Of a stretch of DNA of 55,070 nt, positions 37,982-47,433 are shown in pieces. The notes beneath the pieces were generated by a model. That model was not told the origin of the DNA. It worked only from the letters and a program-made list of their open reading frames with translations, and made no database searches. Position 1 is the stretch's first letter. Each line of letters opens with the position of its first letter. The position numbers and the translations under genes are program-made. The stretch is from Opitutia bacterium. Its GTDB lineage: Bacteria; Verrucomicrobiota; Verrucomicrobiia; Opitutales; Opitutaceae. The stretch is from assembly GCA_003153035.1 (NCBI GenBank), contig PMBT01000014.1:102556-157625 (forward strand), given 5' to 3'.

Positions 37982-40317
37982 TCAAGACTCTCCCGTTTCA
38001 GTCCCCTCATGACCGCGGCACTGGCCGCCAGCACCAGCACGAGCATGACCACGGCGATCGCCGCCGCGCGGCCGATTTGAAATTCCTTGAACATCGAGGT
38101 AACCATGAGCGTGCCGAGTGTGTGGGTGGAACTGGCTGGATCCTGCGACGTGAGCAGCCAGATCATCTCGAAAGCGTTGAGCCCGCTGATCACCAGGAAG
38201 ACCATCGAGATGATGATGACCTCCCAGATCATCGGCAGGGTGATGGTGAAGAACTGGCGCCAGACCGGCGCACCATCGAGTTCCGCGGCCTCGTAAAGCT
38301 GCGGATCGATGCCCTCCATCGCGGCCAGGTAAAGCACGAGGTTGAACCCGCACGCCATCCAGAGGTAGATCGGAATGAGCGCAAGGTAGAGATGGTTCTG
38401 CGCCAGCCACGGGAAGCCGTCCATTCCGCGCAACCAGCCGACATCGAGAATCCGCCCGAGAACGACCAGTCCGGCGTTGACCAGTCCGCCGTGTGGCTCG
38501 TAGGCGTTGAGCCAGAGCAGTGTGGCGGTGATCCCGCCGAGGAGGTTGGGAAAAAGCAACACCACGCGAAACAGGCCCGCGCCCCACACCCCGCGGTGGA
38601 TCAGCGCGGCGAACAGCAGCGCCAGCGGCACCACCACGAGCGCCGGCACCAGCATCAGGTAGAGGTTGTTCCGCAGCGCGAACCAGAAGACATCGTCATT
38701 GAAGAGCAACCATTTGAAATTAAACCAGCCCGCCCACGTGCGTGCCCCGATGCCGTCCCAATGCAGAAACGCCCAGCCGAAGGCGGCCAGGCCGGGCAGC
38801 AGCACGAACACTGCGTACAGTCCCATCGCCGGCCCCACGAAGCCGAGCGCTACGGAGGCGCGCAACCGGGCAAAGGCGGCCGCGGCTTCCCCGCCGGACT
38901 GCGCCTGGAGGTGCGGCCGGAATACCACCGCCCGTAGTTTTCCAGTTGCCAGCCAGACTGCCGCGCCCCCCAGCAGTATGAGGAGCGCCAAGCCCGCGAG
39001 GACGTGGCGAAATTCCACGCGGTCAGGGTCGGTTGCGCGTGCCCGGTCGCGTTTCGCGGCCGCTTCAATTTTTTCCGCAAACTGCTGCGGGGTTATCCTG
39101 GCCGTCATCAACTCCATCCGGCCGTCGGTCAGCGCCTGGCGGACTGCCGGCGGCTCAAGCATGACCTGGGGCATGTTAAACGCTTCCTGCGCGTGCGTGA
39201 TCAACACCGCCGTTGACTGCAAGCGCGCGGAAAACGCCGCCAGGGGAACGCCCCTCACCGCCACCGGCGCGTTCACTGTTCGTACAAATCTCTCCGCCTG
39301 GGCCCGCGACGTGAGAAACCGGAGGAAATCCACCGTTAACTTCTCGCGCTGTGGGTTTCCCGTTGTAAAAATGAAAAAGCTGTCGGCCCCAGTTTGGATC
39401 GTGGTCGGATCAGCCACGCCCTCCGGGAAGACCGGGAAATTCATCACCCCGAGTTCAAAGTCATCCGGAATCTTCCCCTCCATCTCCTGGATCATCCACG
39501 AGCCTGCCACGGTCATGGCTGCGCGGCCCTGCAGAAATGCCAACTGGGCGGCTGTGTGCGTCGCTCCCTCCCATCCGCGCAGCGTATAATCCCGGGTGAT
39601 CCGCTGCAGCAACGCCGCGCTTCGGACGTATCGCGGATCCAGGCGTGCCCCCGGTGTCAGATTGTTGAGCGCCTTCCACCCCGCGGCTCCGGCAAGGTTG
39701 TAGTAGGCGGCGCGCAGAAAGGCGTCGGGATAGTTCCCGTAGACCCCGGTCAGGCTCAACGGTGCCCCGCCGGCTGCGCGAATCCGATCACCTAGGGTGA
39801 AGAACTCGTCCCAGGTTCGCGGCACCGTCCAACTGTGCTCGCGCCACATCTTCTGGTTGTAGAAAATAGTCCAGCAGGCGTACCCCAGCGGCACCCCGTA
39901 AACCCGGCCGCCAAGCCTCCATGAATCCAGCGCTCCGGGGAGAAATGTATCGCCCCAACGTGCGTCTTTCTCCCAGTTCGGTCCCGCCAGATCTTCTGTA
40001 AGGTCCTTCACTTTGCCCGCGCGGATCAGCGCAGGCCAGAGCAGGTAGGGTGCAAAGGCGGCATCGGGATAATCCCCCCCCATCAGGCGAACCCTCACCT
40101 TGTCCTCGATCCGCGGATCCCCGTAGAGGTTGATCTTCACCCCAGGGCGTAGTGCCTCGAACCGCCGGGCGCTCTCCTCATAGAACGCGGTGCCAAAGCC
40201 GCCCGCGCGCACGGGAATGTCGAGCTCGGCCGGCGCCGCCCCGGGGGCGGCAGGCGTGATCCCAGTCACCGCCACCAAGGAGCCCAGCAACCAGAGTTTT
40301 CCCGCGTACTTTCTCAA
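37978..40317 (-). CDS. Fused extracellular sugar-binding protein + ABC permease (MalF-like)
   Basis: N-terminal SBP (FYEESARRFEALRPGVKINLYGDPRIEDKVRVRLMGGDYPDAAF...) continuous with permease (LYEAAELDGAPVWRQFFTITLPMIWEVIIISMVFLVISGLNAFEM). ATGA overlap with downstream permease at 37978-37981. Start uncertain; TTG at 40317 suggested; ORF-track extension to 41013 rejected. Confidence 0.85.
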   Translation of the reverse strand: MRKYAGKLWLLGSLVAVTGITPAAPGAAPAELDIPVRAGGFGTAFYEESARRFEALRPGVKINLYGDPRIEDKVRVRLMGGDYPDAAFAPYLLWPALIRAGKVKDLTEDLAGPNWEKDARWGDTFLPGALDSWRLGGRVYGVPLGYACWTIFYNQKMWREHSWTVPRTWDEFFTLGDRIRAAGGAPLSLTGVYGNYPDAFLRAAYYNLAGAAGWKALNNLTPGARLDPRYVRSAALLQRITRDYTLRGWEGATHTAAQLAFLQGRAAMTVAGSWMIQEMEGKIPDDFELGVMNFPVFPEGVADPTTIQTGADSFFIFTTGNPQREKLTVDFLRFLTSRAQAERFVRTVNAPVAVRGVPLAAFSARLQSTAVLITHAQEAFNMPQVMLEPPAVRQALTDGRMELMTARITPQQFAEKIEAAAKRDRARATDPDRVEFRHVLAGLALLILLGGAAVWLATGKLRAVVFRPHLQAQSGGEAAAAFARLRASVALGFVGPAMGLYAVFVLLPGLAAFGWAFLHWDGIGARTWAGWFNFKWLLFNDDVFWFALRNNLYLMLVPALVVVPLALLFAALIHRGVWGAGLFRVVLLFPNLLGGITATLLWLNAYEPHGGLVNAGLVVLGRILDVGWLRGMDGFPWLAQNHLYLALIPIYLWMACGFNLVLYLAAMEGIDPQLYEAAELDGAPVWRQFFTITLPMIWEVIIISMVFLVISGLNAFEMIWLLTSQDPASSTHTLGTLMVTSMFKEFQIGRAAAIAVVMLVLVLAASAAVMRGLKRESLE

Positions 40318-40596
40318 ACCTCCCTGTTCATGAGGAGATTCTGCGTGGTGGCACGTTCTCTTTTCCCTCCCCGGGCCAGCCTCCTTGCCCGCGGTGCGCC
40401 GGTTACCGCCGCCGCTGAATCGTTCCTGTTTGCAGACAGACAAGCCGCAACGAAGGAACCTTGTCCTCCGGGGAGCGCGTGCGCGCGGGGCCGGCAGGCG
40501 CGGGCCTGCTTGATTTGTGGTCTTGCTGAGCAGGTGGAGAAACGGATATGTCTGTTCAACACTCGCCGCTGGCCGTGAACATCTCGGCTGCCGGTC

Positions 40597-40971
40597 GTGT
40601 CGCCTGAGACAATGTACCAAGTGACTTTTTCCGAGCAGAGCATGCGCGAGCTTAACCGTTTGGACAAGCTCGCTCAACTCGTCGTTATCGAGCCGATCAG
40701 CCGTCTTACCCCGGAAGATCTGGCCAATCCGCGCGAGCCGCTCGGCCGCTTCTCGCGGGGTGGAAAAACTCTCTACCGCCTCCGCTCGGGCGATTTTCGC
40801 TTCTATTTCGAGGTGTCTGCCGACACGATTCACACGCATTACATCCTGCACAAGGATTCCCTGGAGGATTTCCTTTTCCGGACGAGAATGCCAGTCTCCG
40901 AGCAGCAGTTGTTCGAACAGCACTCGAAGTTCTGGAAGTACCTGGAGACCCTGACCACGAGCAAGAAATGA
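40597..40971 (+). CDS. RelE/ParE-like toxin-fold protein without visible antitoxin
   Basis: YQVTFSEQSMRELNRLDKLAQLVVIEPISRLTPEDLANPREPLGRFSRGGKTLYRLRSGDFRFYFEVSADTIHTHYILHKDSLEDFLFR. Start may be Met at 40612. Confidence 0.65.
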   Translation: MSPETMYQVTFSEQSMRELNRLDKLAQLVVIEPISRLTPEDLANPREPLGRFSRGGKTLYRLRSGDFRFYFEVSADTIHTHYILHKDSLEDFLFRTRMPVSEQQLFEQHSKFWKYLETLTTSKK

Positions 40972-41016
40972 TTGTTTCCGCTGCCGCCCGATTCCTCTTT
41001 CTTTTCTCTTCACCCC

Positions 41017-41904
41017 ATGCCTGACCTAGAGTCGCGGGAGAATCCCTACAACGTCACCCAGGCCAGCCGCATCTATTTTCTGCCGAATCTGATGACGGCG
41101 GGAAATTTGTTCTGCGGTTTTGTCGCTGTCATCAAGTGCATTCAGGCGCGCCTTGAGGCGATCGCTCCGGGCACCTATGCCCACACCCCGGCGGAATTAT
41201 ACACCCGCGCCGTCTGGTTCATTCTCGCGGCGGTGATTTTTGACTCACTTGATGGCCGGCTGGCGCGCTTGGGTGGCCGTGAGTCGCTGTTTGGCGCGGA
41301 ATTCGATTCATTGGCGGATGTGATTTCGTTTGGGGTTGCGCCGGCCCTGATGGTGTTCTTTTTGATCCTCTCGCCGACCCAGGGTTATCCGCTGTTCCGG
41401 CAGATCGGCTGGTTCATTGGCTTCATCTATCTCCTCTGCGCGGCGGTGCGGCTGGCTCGGTTCAATGTTATCACCAACCCGTTGCTACACACCCCAAAGG
41501 ACAGCAGCAAAGATTTCGTCGGGCTGCCGGTTCCCGCGGCGGCAGGAACCGTCGTATCGTTGGTGCTGCTCCTGTTGCATCTCTCGGACGACAACCTGGT
41601 TTTTCATCGGATGGCACTGGCGCTGCCGGTTTTGCTGCTGCTGATCGCCGGGCTGATGGTCAGCACGATTCGTTATCCAAGCTTCAAGAATGTCGACTGG
41701 CAGACGAAGACGCGTTTTCGGACGTTTGTGATCATTATCATCGCGGGGTGCCTTATCTTTTGGCAGCAGGAAGTGGCGTTTATCTCCCTTTTCCTTGCCT
41801 ACATCTTTTACGGCATCATCCGCCAGTTCCGCCGCGCCCAGCTAATCTCCCGCTTGCGGCTCCAACGAAAACAACCGGTGAAGAAACCCGCCGGTTCCGT
41901 CTAA
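41017..41904 (+). CDS. pssA: CDP-diacylglycerol--serine O-phosphatidyltransferase
   Basis: RIYFLPNLMTAGNLFCGFVAVI...DSLDGRLARLGGRESLFGAEFDSLADVISFGVAPALM (CDP-alcohol phosphotransferase motif). Confidence 0.93.
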   Translation: MPDLESRENPYNVTQASRIYFLPNLMTAGNLFCGFVAVIKCIQARLEAIAPGTYAHTPAELYTRAVWFILAAVIFDSLDGRLARLGGRESLFGAEFDSLADVISFGVAPALMVFFLILSPTQGYPLFRQIGWFIGFIYLLCAAVRLARFNVITNPLLHTPKDSSKDFVGLPVPAAAGTVVSLVLLLLHLSDDNLVFHRMALALPVLLLLIAGLMVSTIRYPSFKNVDWQTKTRFRTFVIIIIAGCLIFWQQEVAFISLFLAYIFYGIIRQFRRAQLISRLRLQRKQPVKKPAGSV

Positions 41905-41927
41905 TAACCCCTGCGAACTTCAGCGCC

Positions 41928-41974
41928 TGTGAATAACTCGTCTCTTTCCAACCCTTATTGGTGCCTTATGCACC
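41928..41974. promoter_or_regulatory. Candidate DnaA-box pair upstream of dnaN
   Basis: tgtgaataa (41928-41936; perfect reverse complement of TTATNCACA) and ttatgcacc (41966-41974; 8/9), followed by AT-rich DNA. Confidence 0.35.
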
Positions 41975-42128
41975 GCGCCGCGGTTTTCCCGCGGTCGAGC
42001 CGAACCGCGTCGTTTGGGACTGGTTGTTAGGCAAATTCACCGGACATAATACGATGAATAGTTCCTTATTGAATCCATCTCTGATTATCCTTTGTTAGTT
42101 ACCTAACGTTTCGATCCCCGCTCCCCTC

Positions 42129-43253
42129 ATGAAGTTTAAAATCAACCGCGACCATTTCAGCAACGGTTTGCAGCAGGTTCTCAACGTCGTCGGATCCAAG
42201 GCGACCATGCCGATCCTCAGCAACGTCCTAATTGAGGCGGAGAAGGACAATATTTCCCTCACGACCACAAATCTCGACCTTGGTATTCGATGCAAGATCA
42301 AGGCGGAAGTGAAAGAGACTGGCTCGGTCACCCTGCCCGTGAAGCGCCTAGCCACCATCGTGCGGGAACTGCCCAACGTTGACGTGTCCCTCGATTCCTC
42401 ACCGAACCATCAGGTGAAGCTTAACTCCGGCGGGTCACAGTTTCGGATCATGGGCATCGGCAAGGACGAGTTTCCACCACTTCCGGATTTTGGAGAAGAC
42501 AAGTCGTTTTCCTTGGAGCAAGTCGAGCTCGTCAACATGCTCAAGAGTGTTGCGTATGCGCAGTCGGCCGATGAGACGCGGTACATCCTCAATGGCGTCT
42601 ATTTGAATTTCCGCGACGGCAAGCTCTCCCTGGTGGCCACCGACGGGCGGCGATTAGCGCTGATCAGCAAGGAGCTGGAGTTTCCCGCCACAAATTCCGG
42701 CAGCATCATTCTTCCAGCCAAGACGGTCGGCGAGTTGCTGCGCCTGTTGGACAAGGGCGCAAAGATGAAGATCTCCTTCAACGAACGGCGGGCAGCCTTC
42801 CAGATTGCGACGGAGAAGGATACCAGTGGGCTGGTCGAGAACATCTACCTCTTCTCGAAGGTCGTTGAGGGCAACTATCCCAACTATCAACAGGTGATTC
42901 CGAAGGAAACCCATCAGCGCATCAAACTGGAGCGGGAACTTTTTCTTCAGTGTGTTCATCGTGCGGCGCTGGTGTGCAGCGAAAAGTCCAACTCGGTCAA
43001 GATCAAGCTCACCAGCAATCTGTTGGAGATTACTGCCGCGAGTCCTGATTTCGGCGAGTCGCATGAAGCCATGGCGATCTCCTATAGCGGGCCCGATCTG
43101 CAGGTGGCCTTCAACCCGCAGTTCATTCTTGATCCGCTGCGGGCGTTGACGAAGGACGAGGTCTTCTTCGAACTGAAGGATGAAGTGAGTCCCGGAGTGT
43201 TTAAGACATTGGAGAGCTTCATCTGCGTCATCATGCCGGTGCGCTTGAGTTAA
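42129..43253 (+). CDS. dnaN: DNA polymerase III subunit beta (sliding clamp)
   Basis: [53 protein letters not shown]...[13 protein letters not shown]...IMPVRLS. Confidence 0.97.
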   Translation: MKFKINRDHFSNGLQQVLNVVGSKATMPILSNVLIEAEKDNISLTTTNLDLGIRCKIKAEVKETGSVTLPVKRLATIVRELPNVDVSLDSSPNHQVKLNSGGSQFRIMGIGKDEFPPLPDFGEDKSFSLEQVELVNMLKSVAYAQSADETRYILNGVYLNFRDGKLSLVATDGRRLALISKELEFPATNSGSIILPAKTVGELLRLLDKGAKMKISFNERRAAFQIATEKDTSGLVENIYLFSKVVEGNYPNYQQVIPKETHQRIKLERELFLQCVHRAALVCSEKSNSVKIKLTSNLLEITAASPDFGESHEAMAISYSGPDLQVAFNPQFILDPLRALTKDEVFFELKDEVSPGVFKTLESFICVIMPVRLS

Positions 43254-43315
43254 CGCACGGGACACCGCCGGCCCGGTCTTCGGACCAGGCGACGAGCGGA
43301 GACCGCAGCAATTCC

Positions 43316-44200
43316 GTGGAATTCGACCCCGTCTATCTTCTCCTGGCCGCAGCGATTCTGTCGCTGGTTTTGTTTTCACTCAACCAGCGGCTGGCGTCAC
43401 CCATCATCGCGATTTTTATCCGCTGGTTGCGATGGCTGTTGTTCACCTTCGGGGGCGCTTTCCTGGTGATCGAGTGGGGCTGGAGCGAGCGGCCGTTCTG
43501 GGTGCTGGCCACGGCGCTCTTCCTGGTCTGGTTTCTCCTGGAAACGGCCTATAACTGGGCCGCCATCACCGCGCTCAGCGAAAGCCCGCTGCCGCTCTTT
43601 CCGCGGTATACCGCCAATGCCAGCGGGGAGGAATGGCCAACCCACCCGCGGCTTTTAAAGGTTCGGGAATGGCTGCGGGCCCACCGCTACAGCCAGGTGC
43701 AATCACTGAAAGCCGAAATCGGCGGGGGTATTTTTCTCCGGCTGTCCGTTTATCAAGACCGCGAGGCGAAGACCCGCATCCAGGTGACTTTTGTGCCGCA
43801 GGCCAACGGCGCGATTTCCGTCTGCTACACGCTTACCTCCTGCATGGAGGACGGACTGCGTTGCATCACCGACAATCTTTATCTGCCCTTTGGGGGATTT
43901 TATCCGGAGAACTGGCTGGTGGAGCGGAAACCCTGGCGGCGCAACCTGCCCTGGCTCGTGGCCCGCCACCAGCGGCGGCTGACCGCGTCCGGGGAGAAAC
44001 TCCGGCCCTGGACCATGGAGCCGCTGGAGGATCTCAACCAGCAGCAATTCGAGCTCGAGCGGCTGAATACAGAGCTTGGTTTCCTCCTCCCCCACTTTCA
44101 GCGCGAGGAATACGGTAAAATGACCTACGAAGGACGCTTTCGCGTCTGGCTGGAGGTCTGGATGCTCGACTATTTTGGGCGGCCGACGCGCTATCAGTAA
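43316..44200 (+). CDS. Hypothetical membrane protein with two N-terminal TM segments
   Basis: Continuous 294-aa ORF downstream of dnaN; hydrophobic N-terminus (VYLLLAAAILSLVLFSL, LLFTFGGAFLVIEWGW), soluble C-terminal domain. Confidence 0.8.
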   Translation: MEFDPVYLLLAAAILSLVLFSLNQRLASPIIAIFIRWLRWLLFTFGGAFLVIEWGWSERPFWVLATALFLVWFLLETAYNWAAITALSESPLPLFPRYTANASGEEWPTHPRLLKVREWLRAHRYSQVQSLKAEIGGGIFLRLSVYQDREAKTRIQVTFVPQANGAISVCYTLTSCMEDGLRCITDNLYLPFGGFYPENWLVERKPWRRNLPWLVARHQRRLTASGEKLRPWTMEPLEDLNQQQFELERLNTELGFLLPHFQREEYGKMTYEGRFRVWLEVWMLDYFGRPTRYQ

Positions 44201-44214
44201 GCCCGGCGGCCGGA

Positions 44215-45237
44215 TCAACCGCCGATATAACTCATCTCAACCTTCCAGCGGGTTTCATGGCGGGCGAGGAGCCCGGAACGTTCATCGGAGTAACGATCCA
44301 GCCGCCCCTGCCAGACGCGGCCAAGATAGGCAAAAAGTTCGTCATCACTGGCACCCGCCCGGACCGCGCCGAGCAGGTCCCATCCGGCGGAAGCAAACAG
44401 ACAGGTGTATAATTTGCCGTCCGCCGAAAGACGGGCGCGATGACAGTCGCGGCAAAACGGCTCAGTAACGCTGCTGATCAGGCCGATTTCACCCCGGCCA
44501 TCAAGATAGCGGTAGCGCGCAGCGACTTCACCGCGATAAGCGGGGCTGCAGGGCTCGAGCGGCCACAACGCTGAGACCTTCGACACAACCTCGCGAGCCG
44601 GCACCACCAAGTCGCGACACCAGCCATTGTGGTTCCCCACGTCCATGAATTCGATGAAGCGCAAGGGGAAACCGTGGTCGCGCGCCCACGCAGCCATCGC
44701 GGGAATCTGGTCATCATTCACGCCGCGCTGCACAACCATGTTGATCTTGACTAGAAGGCCGAGGGCGGCCGCGGTGGCGATTCCCTCCACCACCCGAGCG
44801 ACCCCCAAACGCCGGCCGGTTCCGCTCAATCCCGCAAATGTCTTGGGATCAAGGCTGTCAAGGCTGACATTAACCCGGTCAAGGCCGGCGGCCCGCAGGG
44901 CGGGCCCGGCCCGCGACAGCAGCCAGCCATTGGTCGTCAGCGCAACCACAGGCACACGCAGATCCTGCTTGAGCAGGCGGACCAGCTCCGGGATGTCGGG
45001 CCGCAGCAACGGTTCACCGCCAGTTATCCGCACCTTTTCAACCCCGAGGCGCACAAACTGACCCAAGATCCGGCGGAGCTCGGCCAGCGACATAATCTGC
45101 GGATCCCTGAGAAAAGCGTAGTTGGGGCCAAACGCCTCCGCCGGCATGCAATAGGGACAGCGAAAGTTGCAGCGATCAGTCACCGAAATGCGCAGATCAC
45201 GCAACGGCCGGGCATACTGGTCGCGAAGGTCGGACAT
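44215..45237 (-). CDS. moaA: GTP 3',8-cyclase
   Basis: DLRISVTDRCNFRCPYCMPAE...VRITGGEPLLRPDI...ISSVTEPFCRDCHRARLSADGKLYTCLF; ATG at 45237. Confidence 0.96.
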   Translation of the reverse strand: MSDLRDQYARPLRDLRISVTDRCNFRCPYCMPAEAFGPNYAFLRDPQIMSLAELRRILGQFVRLGVEKVRITGGEPLLRPDIPELVRLLKQDLRVPVVALTTNGWLLSRAGPALRAAGLDRVNVSLDSLDPKTFAGLSGTGRRLGVARVVEGIATAAALGLLVKINMVVQRGVNDDQIPAMAAWARDHGFPLRFIEFMDVGNHNGWCRDLVVPAREVVSKVSALWPLEPCSPAYRGEVAARYRYLDGRGEIGLISSVTEPFCRDCHRARLSADGKLYTCLFASAGWDLLGAVRAGASDDELFAYLGRVWQGRLDRYSDERSGLLARHETRWKVEMSYIGG

Positions 45238-45396
45238 GAGGAAAAGAGGTAAACGCAAATCCACGGAACCGCAAAGGAGCGAACAAAAAACGTCCCCAAA
45301 CAACAAGAAACAGCGGCCAGCGACAGCCGGATGGAAGGGAGACAGAACATGATATTTCTGCCGTGCCCTTGGCTGCGGCCATGATAAAGTCAGGCC

Positions 45397-46599
45397 ATGC
45401 TTTCCGTGGATGAAGCAGAAAAACAGGTGCTTGCTGCCGTGCTGATACTCCCAGCGGAAGATTGTCCGCTCATCAACGCACACGGCCGGGTGTTGCGGCA
45501 GACCTTGATGGCGGACCGGGATCTGCCTCCCTTCGACCGAGTGGCGATGGACGGCTACGCGCTGCGCTGCCGCGCCTGGCAAGCGGGCACGCGACGATTC
45601 CGCGTGGCGGGAGTCCAGGCCGCCGGCACCATTCCGCTTTCGCTTTCAGAGGAGGATGCTTGCATTGAAGTGATGACCGGCGCCGTGTTGCCGGTCGGCG
45701 CCGACGGCGTCGCACCTTATGAAGATGTCACCCGCGAAAATGGATTCATTCAAATCGCATCCACAGCGAAACTGACCGTGGGTCAGGCGATTCACCGGCA
45801 GGGATCGGACCATCCGGGCGGTGCGATGGTCGTCCCTCCGGGGGTGCGCCTCACCGGTCGGGAAATCGCGGTCGCCGCCGCGTGCGGTTACGCCCATCTG
45901 GCCGTGACGATGCAACCGAAGATCGCGGTGGTGACGACTGGCGACGAACTGGTGGAAGTCAGTTCCCCGGTGGCGCCGCATCAGATCCGGCGATCCAATG
46001 ACTTTGCGCTGCGCGCCGCGTTGATCGCGGCCGGGCAACCGCGCGTCGAACGGTACCACCTGCACGACATGCGGCACGAGATCGAGCACCTCCTCTGGCA
46101 TATTGTGGCGGAATACGACGTGGTGCTAATTTCTGGAGGGGTGTCCAAAGGGAAGTTTGATTTTCTTCCCCGGGTGCTTGATGAACTCAGGGTAAAGAAG
46201 CTCTTCCAGGGAGTGGCGCAACGGCCGGGAAAACCGTTCTGGTTCGGACTCAGCCCGCGACACACCCCGGTGTTCGCCCTGCCGGGCAACCCCGCCTCGG
46301 CCTATATTTGTCTGCACCGCTATGTACTGCCCGCCCTAACTAAAATGGAGGGGCGCTCCCCGGCGGAGTTGCGATTTGCGATACTCATGGACGCGGTCAC
46401 CTTGCGGCACGACCTGACCGGCTTCGTGCCGGTCCGGATTACGCCGGGACCACGCGGCGAGCAACTGGCCCAGCCGACCCCGCTCAATACCTCCGGTGAT
46501 TTCGCCGGGCTTACGGCCACCGACGGCTTCGTTGAACTGCCGGCCGGTCGGGATGAAGTTTCCGCTGGCACCGCGGTCGGGTTTTGGCCCTGGGTCTGA
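45397..46599 (+). CDS. moeA: Molybdopterin molybdenumtransferase
   Basis: DLPPFDRVAMDGYAL...MTGAVLPVGADGVAPYEDV...VVTTGDELVE...LISGGVSKGKFDFLPRVLDELRVKKLFQGVAQRPGKPFWFG...FALPGNPASAYICLHRYVLPAL. Confidence 0.96.
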   Translation: MLSVDEAEKQVLAAVLILPAEDCPLINAHGRVLRQTLMADRDLPPFDRVAMDGYALRCRAWQAGTRRFRVAGVQAAGTIPLSLSEEDACIEVMTGAVLPVGADGVAPYEDVTRENGFIQIASTAKLTVGQAIHRQGSDHPGGAMVVPPGVRLTGREIAVAAACGYAHLAVTMQPKIAVVTTGDELVEVSSPVAPHQIRRSNDFALRAALIAAGQPRVERYHLHDMRHEIEHLLWHIVAEYDVVLISGGVSKGKFDFLPRVLDELRVKKLFQGVAQRPGKPFWFGLSPRHTPVFALPGNPASAYICLHRYVLPALTKMEGRSPAELRFAILMDAVTLRHDLTGFVPVRITPGPRGEQLAQPTPLNTSGDFAGLTATDGFVELPAGRDEVSAGTAVGFWPWV

Positions 46600-46669
46600 A
46601 AGGGCGAGGAGCAACCACCCACAAGGAGGTGAGATTCCCTTTGCGCCACACGGGCTTTAAGCGACATTA

Positions 46670-47185
46670 ATGTCCATGTTCTCCCACCTGGATGCAAAGA
46701 GCCGGCCGGCCATGGTCGACGTTGGCGGAAAGACGGTGACGAAAAGGACCGCCGAGGCCATCGCGGTCGTAACACTGCCAGCGAAACTCGCCAGCCGGGT
46801 CAGGGCGGGTGAAATTGCCACAACCAAGGGACCGATCTTTCAGACCGCCATTCTTGCGGGAGTGCTGGGAGCCAAAAAGACCAGCGAACTCATCCCGCTC
46901 TGCCATCCGTTGCCGCTGGAAGACTGCCAGATCCGGATCGACCTCTCGGCGGGTGGGCGGGAAGCGACGATCCGCTGCCAGGCGCGGGCTCATGCGAAAA
47001 CCGGCGTGGAGATGGAGGCGCTCACCGGGGTCAGCGTAGCGGCGCTCACGCTTTACGACATGGCAAAAGCGGTCTCACCGGGCATGGTCATCAGGGAGAT
47101 CAAACTACTCAAGAAGACGGGAGGAAAGACGGACTTCCCGGCCAGGTCGAAGCGAGCTCCGAGGTATCGATCCCAACGCGGATGA
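46670..47185 (+). CDS. moaC: Cyclic pyranopterin monophosphate synthase
   Basis: MVDVGGKTVTKRTAEA...IPLCHPLPLEDCQI...TGVEMEALTGVSVAALTLYDMAKAV. Confidence 0.96.
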   Translation: MSMFSHLDAKSRPAMVDVGGKTVTKRTAEAIAVVTLPAKLASRVRAGEIATTKGPIFQTAILAGVLGAKKTSELIPLCHPLPLEDCQIRIDLSAGGREATIRCQARAHAKTGVEMEALTGVSVAALTLYDMAKAVSPGMVIREIKLLKKTGGKTDFPARSKRAPRYRSQRG

Positions 47186-47424
47186 AAACCATACAGGTGC
47201 AGTATTTCGCCATGCTGCGCGAGCAGGCTGGATGCGGGGAGGAGACAATCACGACGGCGGCAGACACACCGGCGGCGCTCTACGAAGAGCTGAGGAGCCG
47301 GCGGGGGTTCCCTCTGGCGCGGGAACGGCTGAGGGTCGCACTCAACGGGGAGTTCAGTTCGTGGGAGACGCCATTGATAGACGGCGCCCGGGTGGTATTC
47401 ATGCCCCCTTTTGCCGGAGGCTAG
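47182..47424 (+). CDS. moaD: Molybdopterin synthase sulfur carrier subunit
   Basis: Ubiquitin-like fold ending in ...VVFMPPFAGG; ATGA overlap with moaC. Confidence 0.93.
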   Translation: MKTIQVQYFAMLREQAGCGEETITTAADTPAALYEELRSRRGFPLARERLRVALNGEFSSWETPLIDGARVVFMPPFAGG

Positions 47425-47433
47425 GTTCTTCCC

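Noticed and set aside
40318-41013. N-terminal extension of the fused transporter ORF
   Set aside because: Arg-rich translation overlapping the RelE-like ORF on the other strand; the signal-peptide-like segment starts near 40317.
41975-42005. gccgcggttttcccgcgg hairpin after pssA as a terminator
   Set aside because: No T tract follows; only a short GC palindrome.
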